Shown here piece after piece: positions 24,501-33,217 of a stretch of DNA of 64,000 nucleotides. The DNA is from Sphingomonas oleivorans. GTDB taxonomy: Bacteria > Pseudomonadota > Alphaproteobacteria > Sphingomonadales > Sphingomonadaceae. The notes beneath the pieces are model-generated. The model was not told the origin of the DNA, did not search any database, and worked only from the letters and a program-made list of their open reading frames with translations. The stretch covers positions 167,494 through 231,493 of the forward strand of contig NZ_NWBU01000018.1 in the NCBI RefSeq assembly GCF_003050615.1. The letters run 5' to 3'. A program made the translations under genes and the position numbers. Each line of letters begins with the position of its first letter. The stretch's first letter is position 1.

Positions 24501-25893
24501 GGCCGACGGGGGTGACGGCAACGACCTGCTCGAGGGCAATGGCGGGAGCAACTGGCTGGACGGCGGTAATGGCAATGATCGCCTGTACGGATTTGCCGGT
24601 GACGACAACCTGACAGGCGGCGCCGGTGCCGACACGCTGGACGGGGGCGCAGGCAGCGATACAGTCGCGTATCATGGCAGCGGAGCCGTGCAGATCGACC
24701 TCACACAAGGCACCGCGCATGGCGGCGACGCCGAGGGCGACACGCTTATCGGCATTGAGAACATCAGGATGGGCGGTTATGCGGCCGACATCCTGAGAGG
24801 CAACGCCGCCGACAATTATCTCTGGGGCCAGGCCGGCAACGACCAGCTTTATGGCATGGCGGGCAATGACACGCTGGGCCTTTATGCCGGTGGATCGAGC
24901 GTGCTCATCGATGGCGGAGATGGTGTTGACACCTTCATCGCATTCCAATTGACCGCCATCGATCTGGCCGCTGGCACTGCCAATGCATCGGGCGCCAGCG
25001 CCACGCTCATTTCGATCGAGAATGTTGATGTGTATGAGCCGGGCGCAACTGCCTATGGCACGGACAGCGCCAATCTCCTACGCAGCAACACGAGCGGCGA
25101 TGTATTTCTTTATGGCCGGGGAGGCGATGACCGCCTCTTCGGAGCTAGCGGCAATGATGTGCTGGCGGGCGGCGCGGGCGCCGACCTCTTGGATGGATTT
25201 GGCGGTGTCGATACGGCCTCTTATGCCGGCGGTAGCATTGGCGTTCAAGTCGACCTGCGCTCTGGACAGGGTCAGGGCGGAGACGCTGCCGGCGATACGC
25301 TGCTGCGTATCGCAAACCTGATCGGGAGCGATGCGGGCGACATCCTGGTCGGCAATGGCGACGTCAACAGCCTGCGCGGCCATGATGGCAATGACATTCT
25401 GCTGTCGATCGGCGGCAATGACTGGCTCGTTGGCGACAATGGCGACGATCTTCTGATCGGTGGCACGCAGAACGCCGGGGCGGGAAGAGATCTTCTGGTA
25501 ACGCTCGACGGAAGTTCGACGATCGGCACCGGTGGCGCGGGCGCTGATACGTTCGTGCTCGATACGGCCGTCAATCAGGGCGCGACAGGCTACAGCTTCT
25601 CGACCGCGATCCAGGACTTCTCGCAGTCCGATGGCGACAAGCTCGACCTTTCCGACCTGCGTGACAGCGGCGGCAATGTGCTCGATCTTCAGGATATTCT
25701 CGATCATGGCGCCGTCACCGGCGGCAATCTCGCAATCGATCTGTCGAGCTTCACATCGGGTGGCCAGGCGGTCAGCGGCAGTGTGACGCTGGTCGGAATC
25801 GATGATCCCAACGACCTGACTGCGGCCGACTTCATCTTTTCCGGCGGGGTCGATTGGCAGGCACAATTGCCGTCCGGCCTGTCGCTGACCTGA
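21526..25893 (+). CDS. Large VCBS/RTX type I-secreted adhesin-like protein
   Basis: About 1455 residues. The first 58 end in LPLLLAAC (Cys59, lipobox-like), followed by poly-Gly and a proline-rich stretch. Three or four VCBS/cadherin-like repeats follow (about residues 84-540: NDAPVAVADAAAITED, GNVLANDSDADAG, GTYGNLKLNADGSYIYTLDN). Next come an RTX block (LNGGDGNDVLVG, LNGGAGNDRLSG), a CADG-like domain (IDLSGSQTFSIGSADGGRIF, residues about 690-780), then many more calcium-binding RTX repeats. The C-terminal part (GADTFVLDTA, IQDFSQSDGDKLDLSDL, DLTAADFIFSGG) is a type I secretion target. Start 21526 is the first ATG; 21535 is an alternative. It is the substrate of the exporter encoded by the next three genes and probably a biofilm or surface adhesin. 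Confidence 0.9.
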   Translation: MANMRGVSDDKTSAKASACPEALSGDDQLKLARSTRRIGRAQTISIAPSLGLPLLLAACGGGGGGGARPAPLPPPPPSPPPTPEASADSGAVAAGATAVTGNVLANDTPAAGQNGAPAVSAVAVQGGAAGVVGQAIVTDFGTLTLNSNGSYSYAALDNVAVKALAAGQTHTDVFTYTVTNGSGSTTSTLNLTITGANDAPVAVADAAAITEDAAPNSVAGNVLSNDSDPDAGTVLAVVQVGGQAANVGLALAGTYGSLKLNADGSYTYTLDNADLDTQRLAAGQSATETFSYLVSDGTGGTAQAALTVTITGVNDAPVAVADAAAIIEDAAPNAVTGNVLANDSDADAGAVLAVVQVSGQALTGTYGNLKLNADGSYIYTLDNEDPDTEALSTGQSGQDVFSYQISDGAGGTSTGQISVVVNGRTAAVAAADDVMTIDASTESGAALNLFANDAGTGLQLSLLQLPNRSGVGGAFPWTLSSAIGTLTVAADGTASYQFGGGWANIGAGQSYTDVFSYTVREASGQSDSATLRVTISRAAERIIGGTAAPDHLVAEVTDTVLNGGDGNDVLVGSYGQDVLNGGAGNDRLSGWINDQLVGAYSANRDQFFGGAGDDVIVGGGSVFADTAIYAGKRADYSVQVTGSQIIVRDLNLADSDEGTDTLTGIELLQFSDQIVAQPNPSSNYLTATQGIRDAAIDLSGSQTFSIGSADGGRIFYFDPTAVQLLSFAGDPAPSWLSFDLASQRLAGTVPAGFEGLVDLLVQPTVSGTTREFDIARLYFYTPRPGDTVGTSGSNEIFAGTGGDDRVFHMGRGDRAIASPGADVYEGSPSENSSGAWPLLDYSGSDAAIFLDLNLGTARGGYAEGDVILNIGSIIGSSFADTIIGSVTSEVIDPGAGDDHVVVDHKAVDPSSYGYIHVWGGPGADVIEGVRLASAEVDYSRSAAGISVTMGVRASGGDAEGDLLINIDKIIGSRFDDVIRLDAAIGTSFSGGSADGGDGNDLLEGNGGSNWLDGGNGNDRLYGFAGDDNLTGGAGADTLDGGAGSDTVAYHGSGAVQIDLTQGTAHGGDAEGDTLIGIENIRMGGYAADILRGNAADNYLWGQAGNDQLYGMAGNDTLGLYAGGSSVLIDGGDGVDTFIAFQLTAIDLAAGTANASGASATLISIENVDVYEPGATAYGTDSANLLRSNTSGDVFLYGRGGDDRLFGASGNDVLAGGAGADLLDGFGGVDTASYAGGSIGVQVDLRSGQGQGGDAAGDTLLRIANLIGSDAGDILVGNGDVNSLRGHDGNDILLSIGGNDWLVGDNGDDLLIGGTQNAGAGRDLLVTLDGSSTIGTGGAGADTFVLDTAVNQGATGYSFSTAIQDFSQSDGDKLDLSDLRDSGGNVLDLQDILDHGAVTGGNLAIDLSSFTSGGQAVSGSVTLVGIDDPNDLTAADFIFSGGVDWQAQLPSGLSLT
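22102..22795 (+). repeat. Tandem VCBS repeat inside the adhesin gene
   Basis: Two near-identical coding units with a period of 351 bp (117 codons): the GATCACGGGC...AACGACGC block at 22101 recurs at 22452, followed in both by CCGGTCGCGGTCGCCGAT. The second unit is 5 residues shorter because it lacks the AANVGLALAG-type insert. Such repeats expand and contract by recombination. Confidence 0.8.
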
Positions 25894-25932
25894 CGATTCC
25901 GTCATGGAAATCCAGATCTGAGTGATGTTGCC

Positions 25933-28218
25933 GTGCCTATTCTGACAATGCTCCGCGCCACCGGCGCCTCGGTCCAAGCACGCCTTGCTACCACGCGCCT
26001 TGGCGAGCGCTATTTGCGCCTGGTCGATGATGTTGCAGCGGAGGCAGCGGCGTGGCCACCGCCGCGGCCCTTGGGGCAGGGGGTGCTTCAGGCGGACGAT
26101 GGTGCCAGGCTCGGTTATCTCGAAACCTGCCTGCTCCATCTTTGCGCCTATCACGATATCGGCGTCAGCCGGGCAGCAATCCTGGCCGATGCGTCGGGTG
26201 ATCGTCTCGACCTCGATATCGCCGGCTTCGTGGCCAGGGCGGAAGATCTCGGCCTCGTCGCGCGCCCCCGCACGGTTTCCCTTGAGCGACTGGGCAGCGC
26301 GCCGCTACCGGCTGTTGCGATCCTGAAAGGTGGACGCGCCGCCATATTATTGGCGCGCATAGGCAGCGGTTTCCAGGTGCTCGACCCTGATCTCGGCGAT
26401 CAGCCCGTTGAAATCCATGGCGCACAACTGGCCGCCGACTATGATGGCCAGCTTCTTCTCGTCGCGCGCGCGCCGCGGCGCAACGTCGTCGGCGAGACGA
26501 GCGACACGAGCTCGGGCGCGCACTGGTTCTGGGGTGCGATCGCGCAGAATCGCGGTCTTTATGGTCAGGTCGTACTCGCCGCCTTCGTCTCCAACATTCT
26601 TGGCCTGGTCGCCGCCATTTTCAGCATGGTCGTCTACGACCGCATCATCCCCAACGGGGCGATCGAATCGCTGATCGCACTCACGATCGGCGTGACCGTG
26701 GCCCTTGGCTTCGATTTCGTAATCCGGATGCTGCGCGCGGCCTTCATCGACCGCGCTGGTGAACGGGCCGATCGCGCCATGGGGCGACGCATCTTCGATC
26801 AGCTGCTCAATCTGCAGATGAAGGCGCGCAAAGGTTCGACCGGAGCGATGGCAAGTCGGCTGCGCGAGTTCGAAAGTCTGCGTGACTTCTTCACCTCGGC
26901 ATCGCTCGTTGCGCTCGTCGACCTGCCTTTCGTGCTACTGTTTCTGCTGGTGATCTATTGGGTCGCCGGTCCGCTTGTCCTCGTGCCGCTGCTCCTCATG
27001 CCCGCCGTCGTCCTTAGCGGCGCGCTGTTGCAGCCGTTCATGGCGCGCCTGGCATCGACGATGCACGCGGAGGGCATGACCAAGCAGGGCGTGCTCGTGG
27101 AAACCGTCGCCGGCATCGAGGCGATCAAGGTGACGGGCGCGGCGAGCCTGATGCGCGAGCGCTGGGAGGAGAGTCTGCGCCATCAGGCAGCGGTGGGCCT
27201 CAAAACGCGCCTGTTCGGCCAGCTTGCCTTCAACATCGCCGGGTCCGCGCAGCAGATGACGCAGATCCTGACCATCTTCTTCGGTGTCTTTCTTATCAAT
27301 AACAATGCGTTGTCGATGGGCGGACTAATCGCCGCAGTACTGCTCGGCAGCCGCGCCATGGCGCCGCTGGGCCAGCTCGCGCAGATCCTCGCACGCTTCA
27401 GCCATGCCGTCACCAGCTATCGTTCGATCGACGCACTGATGGAGGCCCCGACCGACCGCATAACCTCGCGTGCCTATTTGAGCCGTCCCAAGGTCAATGG
27501 CGATATCCAATTCAGCGGCGTGAAATTCCGCTATGCGGATCAGGCCGAAGCCGCGCTCGACGGCGTGACCTTCGCGATCAAGCCGGGCGAGAAGGTCGCG
27601 ATCCTCGGCAAGGTCGGTTCGGGCAAGACTACCATCGCCAAGCTGCTGCTCGGCCTCTATGAGCCCGATGAAGGCGCCGTCCGGCTCGACCATACCGATC
27701 TGCGTCAGATCGATCCGCTCGATCTGCGGACCAATATCGGCACCGTGTTGCAGGACGTGTGGCTGTTCAGCGGCTCGGTTCGCCGCAATATCGCCATCGG
27801 CGCTTGTCGCCCGAGCGATGCCGGGATTTTGCGCGCAGCCGAAATCGCCGGCGTGCATGACTTCATCAAGGAAACGCCGAGCGGTTACGACCTCATCCTG
27901 CGTGAACGCGGGGAAGGACTTTCGGGCGGACAGCGGCAAAGCATCACGATCGCCCGCGCGCTCGTTGGCGATCCCAGCATCCTTGTGATGGACGAGCCGA
28001 CAAGCATGATGGACCCGGCAAGCGAGCAGCGGCTGCTGGCGCGCTTGAAGGACCATGTTGCGGACAAGACGTTGATCATCATCACGCACCGCACAAGTCT
28101 GCTGGCGCTCGTCGATCGCGTCATCGTCATGGATCGCGGGCGGGTCGTTGCAGACGGGCCCAAGTCGATTCTTGAACGCTCGGCCTCGAGGTCCGCCGAA
28201 CCTGAGATCATGAGCTGA
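25933..28218 (+). CDS. Type I secretion ABC transporter (permease/ATPase, LapB/LssB type)
   Basis: A 761-residue exporter. Residues about 45-180 form a C39-peptidase-like domain that keeps the fold (YLETCLLHLCAYHDIGVSRA, AVAILKGGRAAILLARI) but shows no clear Cys-His protease pair, so it is a substrate-docking CLD. Six membrane helices follow (GLVAAIFSMVVYDRIIPNGA is the usual T1SS motif), then the nucleotide-binding domain: Walker A GKVGSGKTT, signature LSGGQRQ, Walker B ILVMDEPTS, and the H-loop ITHRTS. The start is GTG 25933. It lies 40 bases after the adhesin gene and 3 bases before the HlyD gene, forming one operon that exports the adhesin with the RTX tail as signal. Confidence 0.92.
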   Translation: MPILTMLRATGASVQARLATTRLGERYLRLVDDVAAEAAAWPPPRPLGQGVLQADDGARLGYLETCLLHLCAYHDIGVSRAAILADASGDRLDLDIAGFVARAEDLGLVARPRTVSLERLGSAPLPAVAILKGGRAAILLARIGSGFQVLDPDLGDQPVEIHGAQLAADYDGQLLLVARAPRRNVVGETSDTSSGAHWFWGAIAQNRGLYGQVVLAAFVSNILGLVAAIFSMVVYDRIIPNGAIESLIALTIGVTVALGFDFVIRMLRAAFIDRAGERADRAMGRRIFDQLLNLQMKARKGSTGAMASRLREFESLRDFFTSASLVALVDLPFVLLFLLVIYWVAGPLVLVPLLLMPAVVLSGALLQPFMARLASTMHAEGMTKQGVLVETVAGIEAIKVTGAASLMRERWEESLRHQAAVGLKTRLFGQLAFNIAGSAQQMTQILTIFFGVFLINNNALSMGGLIAAVLLGSRAMAPLGQLAQILARFSHAVTSYRSIDALMEAPTDRITSRAYLSRPKVNGDIQFSGVKFRYADQAEAALDGVTFAIKPGEKVAILGKVGSGKTTIAKLLLGLYEPDEGAVRLDHTDLRQIDPLDLRTNIGTVLQDVWLFSGSVRRNIAIGACRPSDAGILRAAEIAGVHDFIKETPSGYDLILRERGEGLSGGQRQSITIARALVGDPSILVMDEPTSMMDPASEQRLLARLKDHVADKTLIIITHRTSLLALVDRVIVMDRGRVVADGPKSILERSASRSAEPEIMS

Positions 28219-28220
28219 TC

Positions 28221-29510
28221 ATGACATCCGCAATTCACGATTTCGAGGCCCGTCAGGATCGTGGCGCCAGCCTGTTGCTCTATGTGATCGCGGCGATGAT
28301 TCTGGTGACGCTGCTTTGGGCGGCACTCGCCAAGGTCGACAAGGTCACACGTGGCGAAGGCAAGATCATTCCTTCAGGCCAGGTACAGACGATCCAGAGC
28401 CTCGAAGGCGGCATCCTTCGGCACATATTGGTTCGCGAAGGCCAGGTCGTGGCCAAAGGCCAGGCCCTGCTGGAGATCGATCCGACGCTGCTGCGTTCCG
28501 ATCTCGACCGCAGCCAGCAGAAACAGGCGGCGTTGCGTGCACGCATCGCACGGCTGACGGCAGAAGCCGAGGGCCGCGCGCTGGTGCTTCCCGCTGATCT
28601 GCCGGCCGACGCTGCAGCGCTCGCCGCGACGGAGACGGCGCTCCACAGTGAACGTCAGGCCAAGCGTCAGGCGGACTTGAACGTGCTCGAAAACCAACTG
28701 CGCCAGCGCGCGCAGGAGCTGGGCGAAGCACAAGCGCAACTGGCTGCAGCCGAGGAATCGCTTGCGCTTCTTGGTCGGCAGATCGGCCTGATCGAGCCCT
28801 TGGTGAGAAAGCGCTTCGAGCCACAGACGACGTTGATCGAACTCGAACGCCAACGTGCCGAGCAATCAGGCAAGCGCAATCAGGCACGCCTCGCCATTCC
28901 AAGGCTGCAGGCGGCGATCGCCGAAACTCGCAGCCAAATTGCGGCCAAGACTGCGGACGATCGAGGCGAGGCGTTGGCAGAGCTCAATTCCGCCACTGCC
29001 GAACTCGGCGAGCTGTCCAGTGAGCTGCCCGCCGCGCAGAACCGGGTCGAGCGCACGATGATCCGCTCGCCGGTACGCGGTGTTGTCAACCGCGTGCTGC
29101 TGACGACGGTGAGCGGCGTCGCCAAGCCGGGCGAAGCGCTGATTCAGGTCGTACCGCTCGACGACACGCTGCTTGTGGAAGCGCTGATTCGTCCCGAGGA
29201 CATCGCCTTTCTACGGCCCGGCCAGCCGGCACGCGTGCGGCTGACCGCCTATAATTTCACGCGATACGGCAGTCTCGATGCGCGGCTCGTCAACATCGGC
29301 GCCGATGCCATCGAAATGCCCAAGACCGGTGAACTGCGCTACCGCGTCCAGGTGCGGACCCGGGGCGCGCTTATGGATGCCGATAACAAGCCGCTGCCCG
29401 TCATCCCCGGCATGGTTGCCGAAGTCGACATACTGAACGGCAAGCGTTCCGTGTTGAGCTACCTGATCGAGCCGGTCATCCGGGTGAAATCGAAAGCCTT
29501 CCGAGAATGA
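28221..29510 (+). CDS. HlyD-family membrane fusion protein of type I secretion
   Basis: A 429-residue periplasmic adaptor. It has an N-terminal membrane anchor (LLLYVIAAMILVTLLWAALA), a split lipoyl/barrel-sandwich domain (GKIIPSGQVQTIQSLEGGIL, and later TMIRSPVRGVVNRVLLTTVS), a long alpha-helical coiled-coil hairpin rich in Gln/Glu/Ala (about residues 95-270) and a C-terminal beta-barrel ending in RVKSKAFRE. It bridges the inner-membrane ABC exporter and the TolC-like channel. It follows the exporter gene by 2 bases, and its stop overlaps the start of the next gene by 4 bases, so the three proteins are translated together. The family is LapC/PrtE-like. Confidence 0.92.
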   Translation: MTSAIHDFEARQDRGASLLLYVIAAMILVTLLWAALAKVDKVTRGEGKIIPSGQVQTIQSLEGGILRHILVREGQVVAKGQALLEIDPTLLRSDLDRSQQKQAALRARIARLTAEAEGRALVLPADLPADAAALAATETALHSERQAKRQADLNVLENQLRQRAQELGEAQAQLAAAEESLALLGRQIGLIEPLVRKRFEPQTTLIELERQRAEQSGKRNQARLAIPRLQAAIAETRSQIAAKTADDRGEALAELNSATAELGELSSELPAAQNRVERTMIRSPVRGVVNRVLLTTVSGVAKPGEALIQVVPLDDTLLVEALIRPEDIAFLRPGQPARVRLTAYNFTRYGSLDARLVNIGADAIEMPKTGELRYRVQVRTRGALMDADNKPLPVIPGMVAEVDILNGKRSVLSYLIEPVIRVKSKAFRE

Positions 29511-30964
29511 GCAAGTCGAAGACGCTGTGGCTGCCGGGGTTGGGCGCGCTTCTGCTATCTGCCGGCCCAGCCATGGCTGCTGGGACAGCACAAGATGTCG
29601 CGGGTGACGTCGATGTGCTGACGGCGCCCTTTGAGGTGGCGGACTTTGCAACCTTCTCCGTGCCGATTTCCCTGGATAGCGATGATGCCTCGGCGAAGCT
29701 GGGGGCCGATCCCTTATTGGCAAGCGTCGCTGAGGCCGTGCGGACGCATCCCGAGGCGCGAGCTGCCATCGAACGGGGGAGGGAATCGGACCTCGGGGTG
29801 CGAGCCGCCAGATCCGATCTTTATCCCAAGCTCGATGTCGGTGTCGATTTGCTCGGCAGTTGGACCAACCGTACGCCGGTCGGCGGGCGCCAGCAGAGGA
29901 TTACCAACCAGTCACTGTACCGGCCCGATGCCTATGCAGCCGCCGAGCAGCTGCTATTCGATGCCGGATCCAGCTTTGCGCGTATTGCGGCCGCGCGCTA
30001 CCGCAAGGACGCCACCATGGCCGAGGCGCAGGTGAGCGCAACCAACGTCGCCGTGCGGGCGATTGCCGCCTATTGGGAGGTGCTGCGGCTCCGCGAGGCC
30101 GTCAAGCTTGCCGACGCCAACGTCACGGCGCATGCTGTCCTGCTGGAGCGGGTCAGCGTGCGCGTCGAGGCTGGTGCTGCGTCGGAAGGCGATCGCCTGC
30201 GTGCGGAAGCACGAACCAACACCGCTCGATCCCATGCGTTCCTGGCGGAAGGCGCGCTCAAGCGCGCAGAAGCCGAGTATGAAGCGGTATTTGGTGCATC
30301 GCCGGGCGCGCTCACTTGGCCGACGGTCACGCCGCATCTGGCCGGCGACGTCAATGCGATCATCAACCGCGCCTTGGCGGCCAGCCCCTCACTGCAGGCG
30401 GAGGATGCGACTGTCGCTGCAGCGCGCAAGGACGCCGATGCGGCGCGCGCGGGTTTCTGGCCAACAATTTCGCTCGCTGCCAACGCGCGGCAATATGACG
30501 TGCTCGACCGTGACCAGCGCCTTTACGATGTCGGAGCCCAGGTCGTGATGCGCTACCGCCTGTTCTCAGGCGGTCGCAAATCGGCTGAAGCAGCCCAGGC
30601 GCAGTCGCGGCTGCGCCAAGCCGAACTGGCACGCGACCTCGAACGCCGTGAACTGGAAAACGAGATCCGCTCAGCCATGGCCGATGTCGCCACACGCGAG
30701 CGCGAGTTCGAGGCGTCCAAACGCGCGGCCGAAACGAGCCAGCAGACCTACACCGCCTATGTCGAGCAATATGGCATCGGCCGACGCACTCTCGACGACC
30801 TGCTGGACGCACTGAACGAAGCCTATCAGGCGTCCGGTCAGTTGCTCCAGGCACGCGTTGACATGGATATCGGCCGCTATGCCCTCGTGGCCCGTACGGG
30901 CGATCTGCTGACCTTGGTCAACGCAACGCCGGACTCTCCGATGACAGCCGGGCAGGCGAATTGA
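29507..30964 (+). CDS. TolC-family outer-membrane channel of type I secretion
   Basis: A 485-residue outer-membrane factor. A hydrophobic start (LWLPGLGALLLSAGPAMAAG) is a signal peptide with an Ala-rich cleavage region. Two structural repeats follow, each with long helices and barrel strands: SDLYPKLDVGVDLLGSW, then AGFWPTISLAANARQYD and VVMRYRLFSGGRKSAEAAQA, the standard TolC/LapE motifs. The ATG overlaps the HlyD stop. It completes a dedicated LapBCE-like secretion channel for the adhesin. The last 150 bases before the next convergent gene show no further coding. Confidence 0.9.
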   Translation: MSKSKTLWLPGLGALLLSAGPAMAAGTAQDVAGDVDVLTAPFEVADFATFSVPISLDSDDASAKLGADPLLASVAEAVRTHPEARAAIERGRESDLGVRAARSDLYPKLDVGVDLLGSWTNRTPVGGRQQRITNQSLYRPDAYAAAEQLLFDAGSSFARIAAARYRKDATMAEAQVSATNVAVRAIAAYWEVLRLREAVKLADANVTAHAVLLERVSVRVEAGAASEGDRLRAEARTNTARSHAFLAEGALKRAEAEYEAVFGASPGALTWPTVTPHLAGDVNAIINRALAASPSLQAEDATVAAARKDADAARAGFWPTISLAANARQYDVLDRDQRLYDVGAQVVMRYRLFSGGRKSAEAAQAQSRLRQAELARDLERRELENEIRSAMADVATREREFEASKRAAETSQQTYTAYVEQYGIGRRTLDDLLDALNEAYQASGQLLQARVDMDIGRYALVARTGDLLTLVNATPDSPMTAGQAN

Positions 30965-31099
30965 AGCGCCGGTCGCACGAATGTGCTCTGAGTTCTGACG
31001 CACCGTCGAGACCAATTTCACCGATGTTACCGATCCGGGCATTGGCCGAGCCAAGCTTCAGCAGGTTGCGGAATTCGTCGATGCCATCTTGCTAAATTG

Positions 31100-31124
31100 C
31101 CCCGGCGACCAAATGCCGCCGGGG
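31100..31124. terminator. GC-rich hairpin between secretion operon and hydrolase gene
   Basis: CCCCGGCG (31100-31107), a 9-base loop, and CGCCGGGG (31117-31124) form a perfect 8-bp stem. It lies between the convergent ends of the secretion operon and the hydrolase gene. On the minus strand the stem is followed by CAATTTAGC, a weak T-rich tail, so it best fits a terminator for the hydrolase. The gap 30965-31205 holds no other feature. Confidence 0.55.
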
Positions 31125-31205
31125 TGGAATATAGACCTGCGAATATGCGCTTGCAGCGTAGTCGGAACTAGGCGCCGTCGGCGCGCAGCATAGGCTTTCC
31201 GCCGT

Positions 31206-32195
31206 TCAGGCCTTGATGAAAGCGAGCAAGTCCTCGTTGAAGCGATCCGTCATCGTTTGGGCGAGGCCGTGGGGTGCGCCGGGATAAACCTTGAGCGTGG
31301 CTCCTTTGACGATTTCGGCTGTCTTCAGCGCAGAGGCCCCGATCGGAACGATCTGATCCGCGTCTCCATGGACCACCAGCGTCGGTCGATCGATCCGCTG
31401 CAAGTCGGGGGTATAGTCGACTTCGGAAAACTGCTTGATGCAATCATATTGCCCCTTGAGGCCGCCCATCATGCCCTGGAGCCAGAAACTGTCGCGGAGC
31501 CCTTCGTTCACCGTCGCGCCCGGCCGATTGAAGCCATAAAAGGGCGTGGTCAAATCCTTGAAAAACTGGGAACGGTTTTCAAAGGTGTTTTTGCGGATGC
31601 CGTCGAACACGCTCATCGGAAGCCCTTCGGGATTGGCAGCGGTCTTGAGCATCAGCGGCGGGACCGCACCGAGCAACACGACTTTCGCGATGCGCCCCGT
31701 CCCATGCCGACCGATATAGTGGGCGACTTCCCCGCCGCCGGTCGAATGCCCCACAAGAACGAGGTTTCGAAGGTCGAGCGCCTCGATCACTGCCGCAAGA
31801 TCGTCGGCATAGTGATCCATGTCATTGCCGTCCCATGTCTGGTCGGAGCGGCCGTGACTACGGCGGTCATGCGCGATCACGCGATAGCCGCGCATACCAA
31901 GGAACTGCATCTGGGAATCCCACGCATCCGCGGTGAGCGGCCAGCCATGGGAGAAGAGGACCGGCTGTCCCTGGCCCCAATCCTTGTAGAAGATATGGGT
32001 GCCGTCGGCGGTAGTGATATGGCCGGTAGGACGGGCGCCGCGTTGCGATCCCGCCGGACGGGAGACCTCCGCATTAGCGGGGCTGCCAGCCAGAACTGCT
32101 CCGGCGATACCAAGGCCGCCGGCAATTCCGAGGCTGCTGGTCAGGAGTGTGCGCCGCGTCGGCTCTGTCATGTCTGCTGCAGTCTGGCTCATCAT
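31206..32195 (-). CDS. Exported chloroperoxidase/arylesterase-like alpha/beta hydrolase
   Basis: About 329 residues. The N-terminus has a Tat-type signal ([20 protein letters not shown], Ala-rich end), so it is probably periplasmic. The mature part is a cofactor-free haloperoxidase/perhydrolase-type hydrolase: [20 protein letters not shown], the Ser elbow [13 protein letters not shown], the acid Asp in GDADQIVPI, and the His in [11 protein letters not shown]. The upstream in-frame extension to 32474 has no family character. AGGGA precedes the paired ATGs at 32195 and 32192. It is closely similar to the cytoplasmic hydrolase at 43929, so the two look like paralogues with different locations. 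Physiological role: ester hydrolysis or peracid formation, undecided. Confidence 0.85.
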   Translation of the reverse strand: MMSQTAADMTEPTRRTLLTSSLGIAGGLGIAGAVLAGSPANAEVSRPAGSQRGARPTGHITTADGTHIFYKDWGQGQPVLFSHGWPLTADAWDSQMQFLGMRGYRVIAHDRRSHGRSDQTWDGNDMDHYADDLAAVIEALDLRNLVLVGHSTGGGEVAHYIGRHGTGRIAKVVLLGAVPPLMLKTAANPEGLPMSVFDGIRKNTFENRSQFFKDLTTPFYGFNRPGATVNEGLRDSFWLQGMMGGLKGQYDCIKQFSEVDYTPDLQRIDRPTLVVHGDADQIVPIGASALKTAEIVKGATLKVYPGAPHGLAQTMTDRFNEDLLAFIKA

Positions 32196-32557
32196 CAATT
32201 CCCTGTGTTTCAGTGGGGCCGGACACCTTCTGACAAGATGGTGCCCCAGGGGTTCGCATGATGAGGATATGTGCCGCCAAGTGCTTGTATGGACCTGCGT
32301 CGAACAGGCAAAGTCGCAGGCGAAATCACGAGGGCGTACGGAAATAGCAGGTCTCACGCGACAAGGGACGGCGGAGCAACCATCGTCATCATGGGACGTG
32401 ACTGAGTTATCCGCGCTTTCGTGAGCGTTGTGCGATTTGCGCCAGATTTCGCCGCTGACCGCAGAAAAATCCAATCCTGGCGGCGACGTGCGTCATATTG
32501 AGATTGTGGACGGCCTCGCCTGGACGCTTGCCGTTCGAAGAAGGAGTCCCGTAGTCG
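32196..32557. other. Divergent intergenic region, no gene seen
   Basis: About 360 bases between the divergent exported hydrolase and the signal-peptide protein. It must hold both promoters. No convincing open frame, operator palindrome or RNA gene was found. The CCCCATAC-type palindrome seen before the kinase genes is absent here. Confidence 0.5.
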
Positions 32558-33076
32558 ATGAAGACAGGCCTTGCCGATCGAATGGTCGCCTTTTGCGTCC
32601 TGGTCTGCACCGCGTCGGCCGTCCTGGCCGATCCAGCCGAAAAGCCTGGCGCTTTGCAAAAGGGCCTTCAGCAGGGAAAGAATATCATCGACACGCCCGC
32701 CCGCGACATCGGCGCCGACAAGATCAGGATTCCGCCTGTGCTCGAAGCCGCGCATTACGATCCTTACGGATTGGACGGCACGGCCACATGCGCCCGGCTG
32801 GTCCAGGGGGTCGCCGATCTCAATGCTGCGCTCGGATCCGATTTCACGGTCATGAACGAGAAGAAGGAAAATGCGGCCGGGAAGCTGGCCGAGGCTGGCG
32901 GCAAGTCACTCGTCGGCGGGCTGATACCCTTTCGAGGTCTCGTTCGCGAAGTGTCGGGCGCGGCTCCAGCGCAACGCCGTCTGAATGCTGCCATCGATGC
33001 TGGCTATGCCCGTCGCGGCTTCCTTCGTGGGATCGCCTATGCCCGCCGATGCCGTGGCCTGGGCGACGGGAGTTGA
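32558..33076 (+). CDS. Secreted hypothetical protein
   Basis: A 172-residue protein with a signal peptide (MVAFCVLVCTASAVLA, cleaved before DPAEKP). The mature part is helical (GALQKGLQQGKNIIDTPARD, LVQGVADLNAALGSDFTVMN) with a small Gly/Val-rich segment (GGKSLVGGLIPFRGLVREVSG) that could associate with a membrane. Two Cys remain. GAAGGAG lies about ten bases before the ATG. No characterised family is recognised; similar small periplasmic proteins are common in sphingomonads, from memory. It precedes the old yellow enzyme gene by 140 bases and may share its transcript. Confidence 0.7.
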   Translation: MKTGLADRMVAFCVLVCTASAVLADPAEKPGALQKGLQQGKNIIDTPARDIGADKIRIPPVLEAAHYDPYGLDGTATCARLVQGVADLNAALGSDFTVMNEKKENAAGKLAEAGGKSLVGGLIPFRGLVREVSGAAPAQRRLNAAIDAGYARRGFLRGIAYARRCRGLGDGS

Positions 33077-33217
33077 AGTCCGCTGGGCAAATGTCTGGCC
33101 GTGTCCGGCGCCCACGTCCGTGCCAGCAGGCCGGCCCCGACGGCTCAGGCCGTGCTGCGACAAAGCAGATGGTTGATGCCGGTCTTGCCATCACCCCGTT
33201 TTCCGAAGAGGCATAAC

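Noticed and set aside
22102..25460. Regular short repeats as a possible CRISPR array
   Set aside because: The repeats are coding, in frame, and spell VCBS and GGxGxDxLx RTX units; there are no unique spacers or cas genes.
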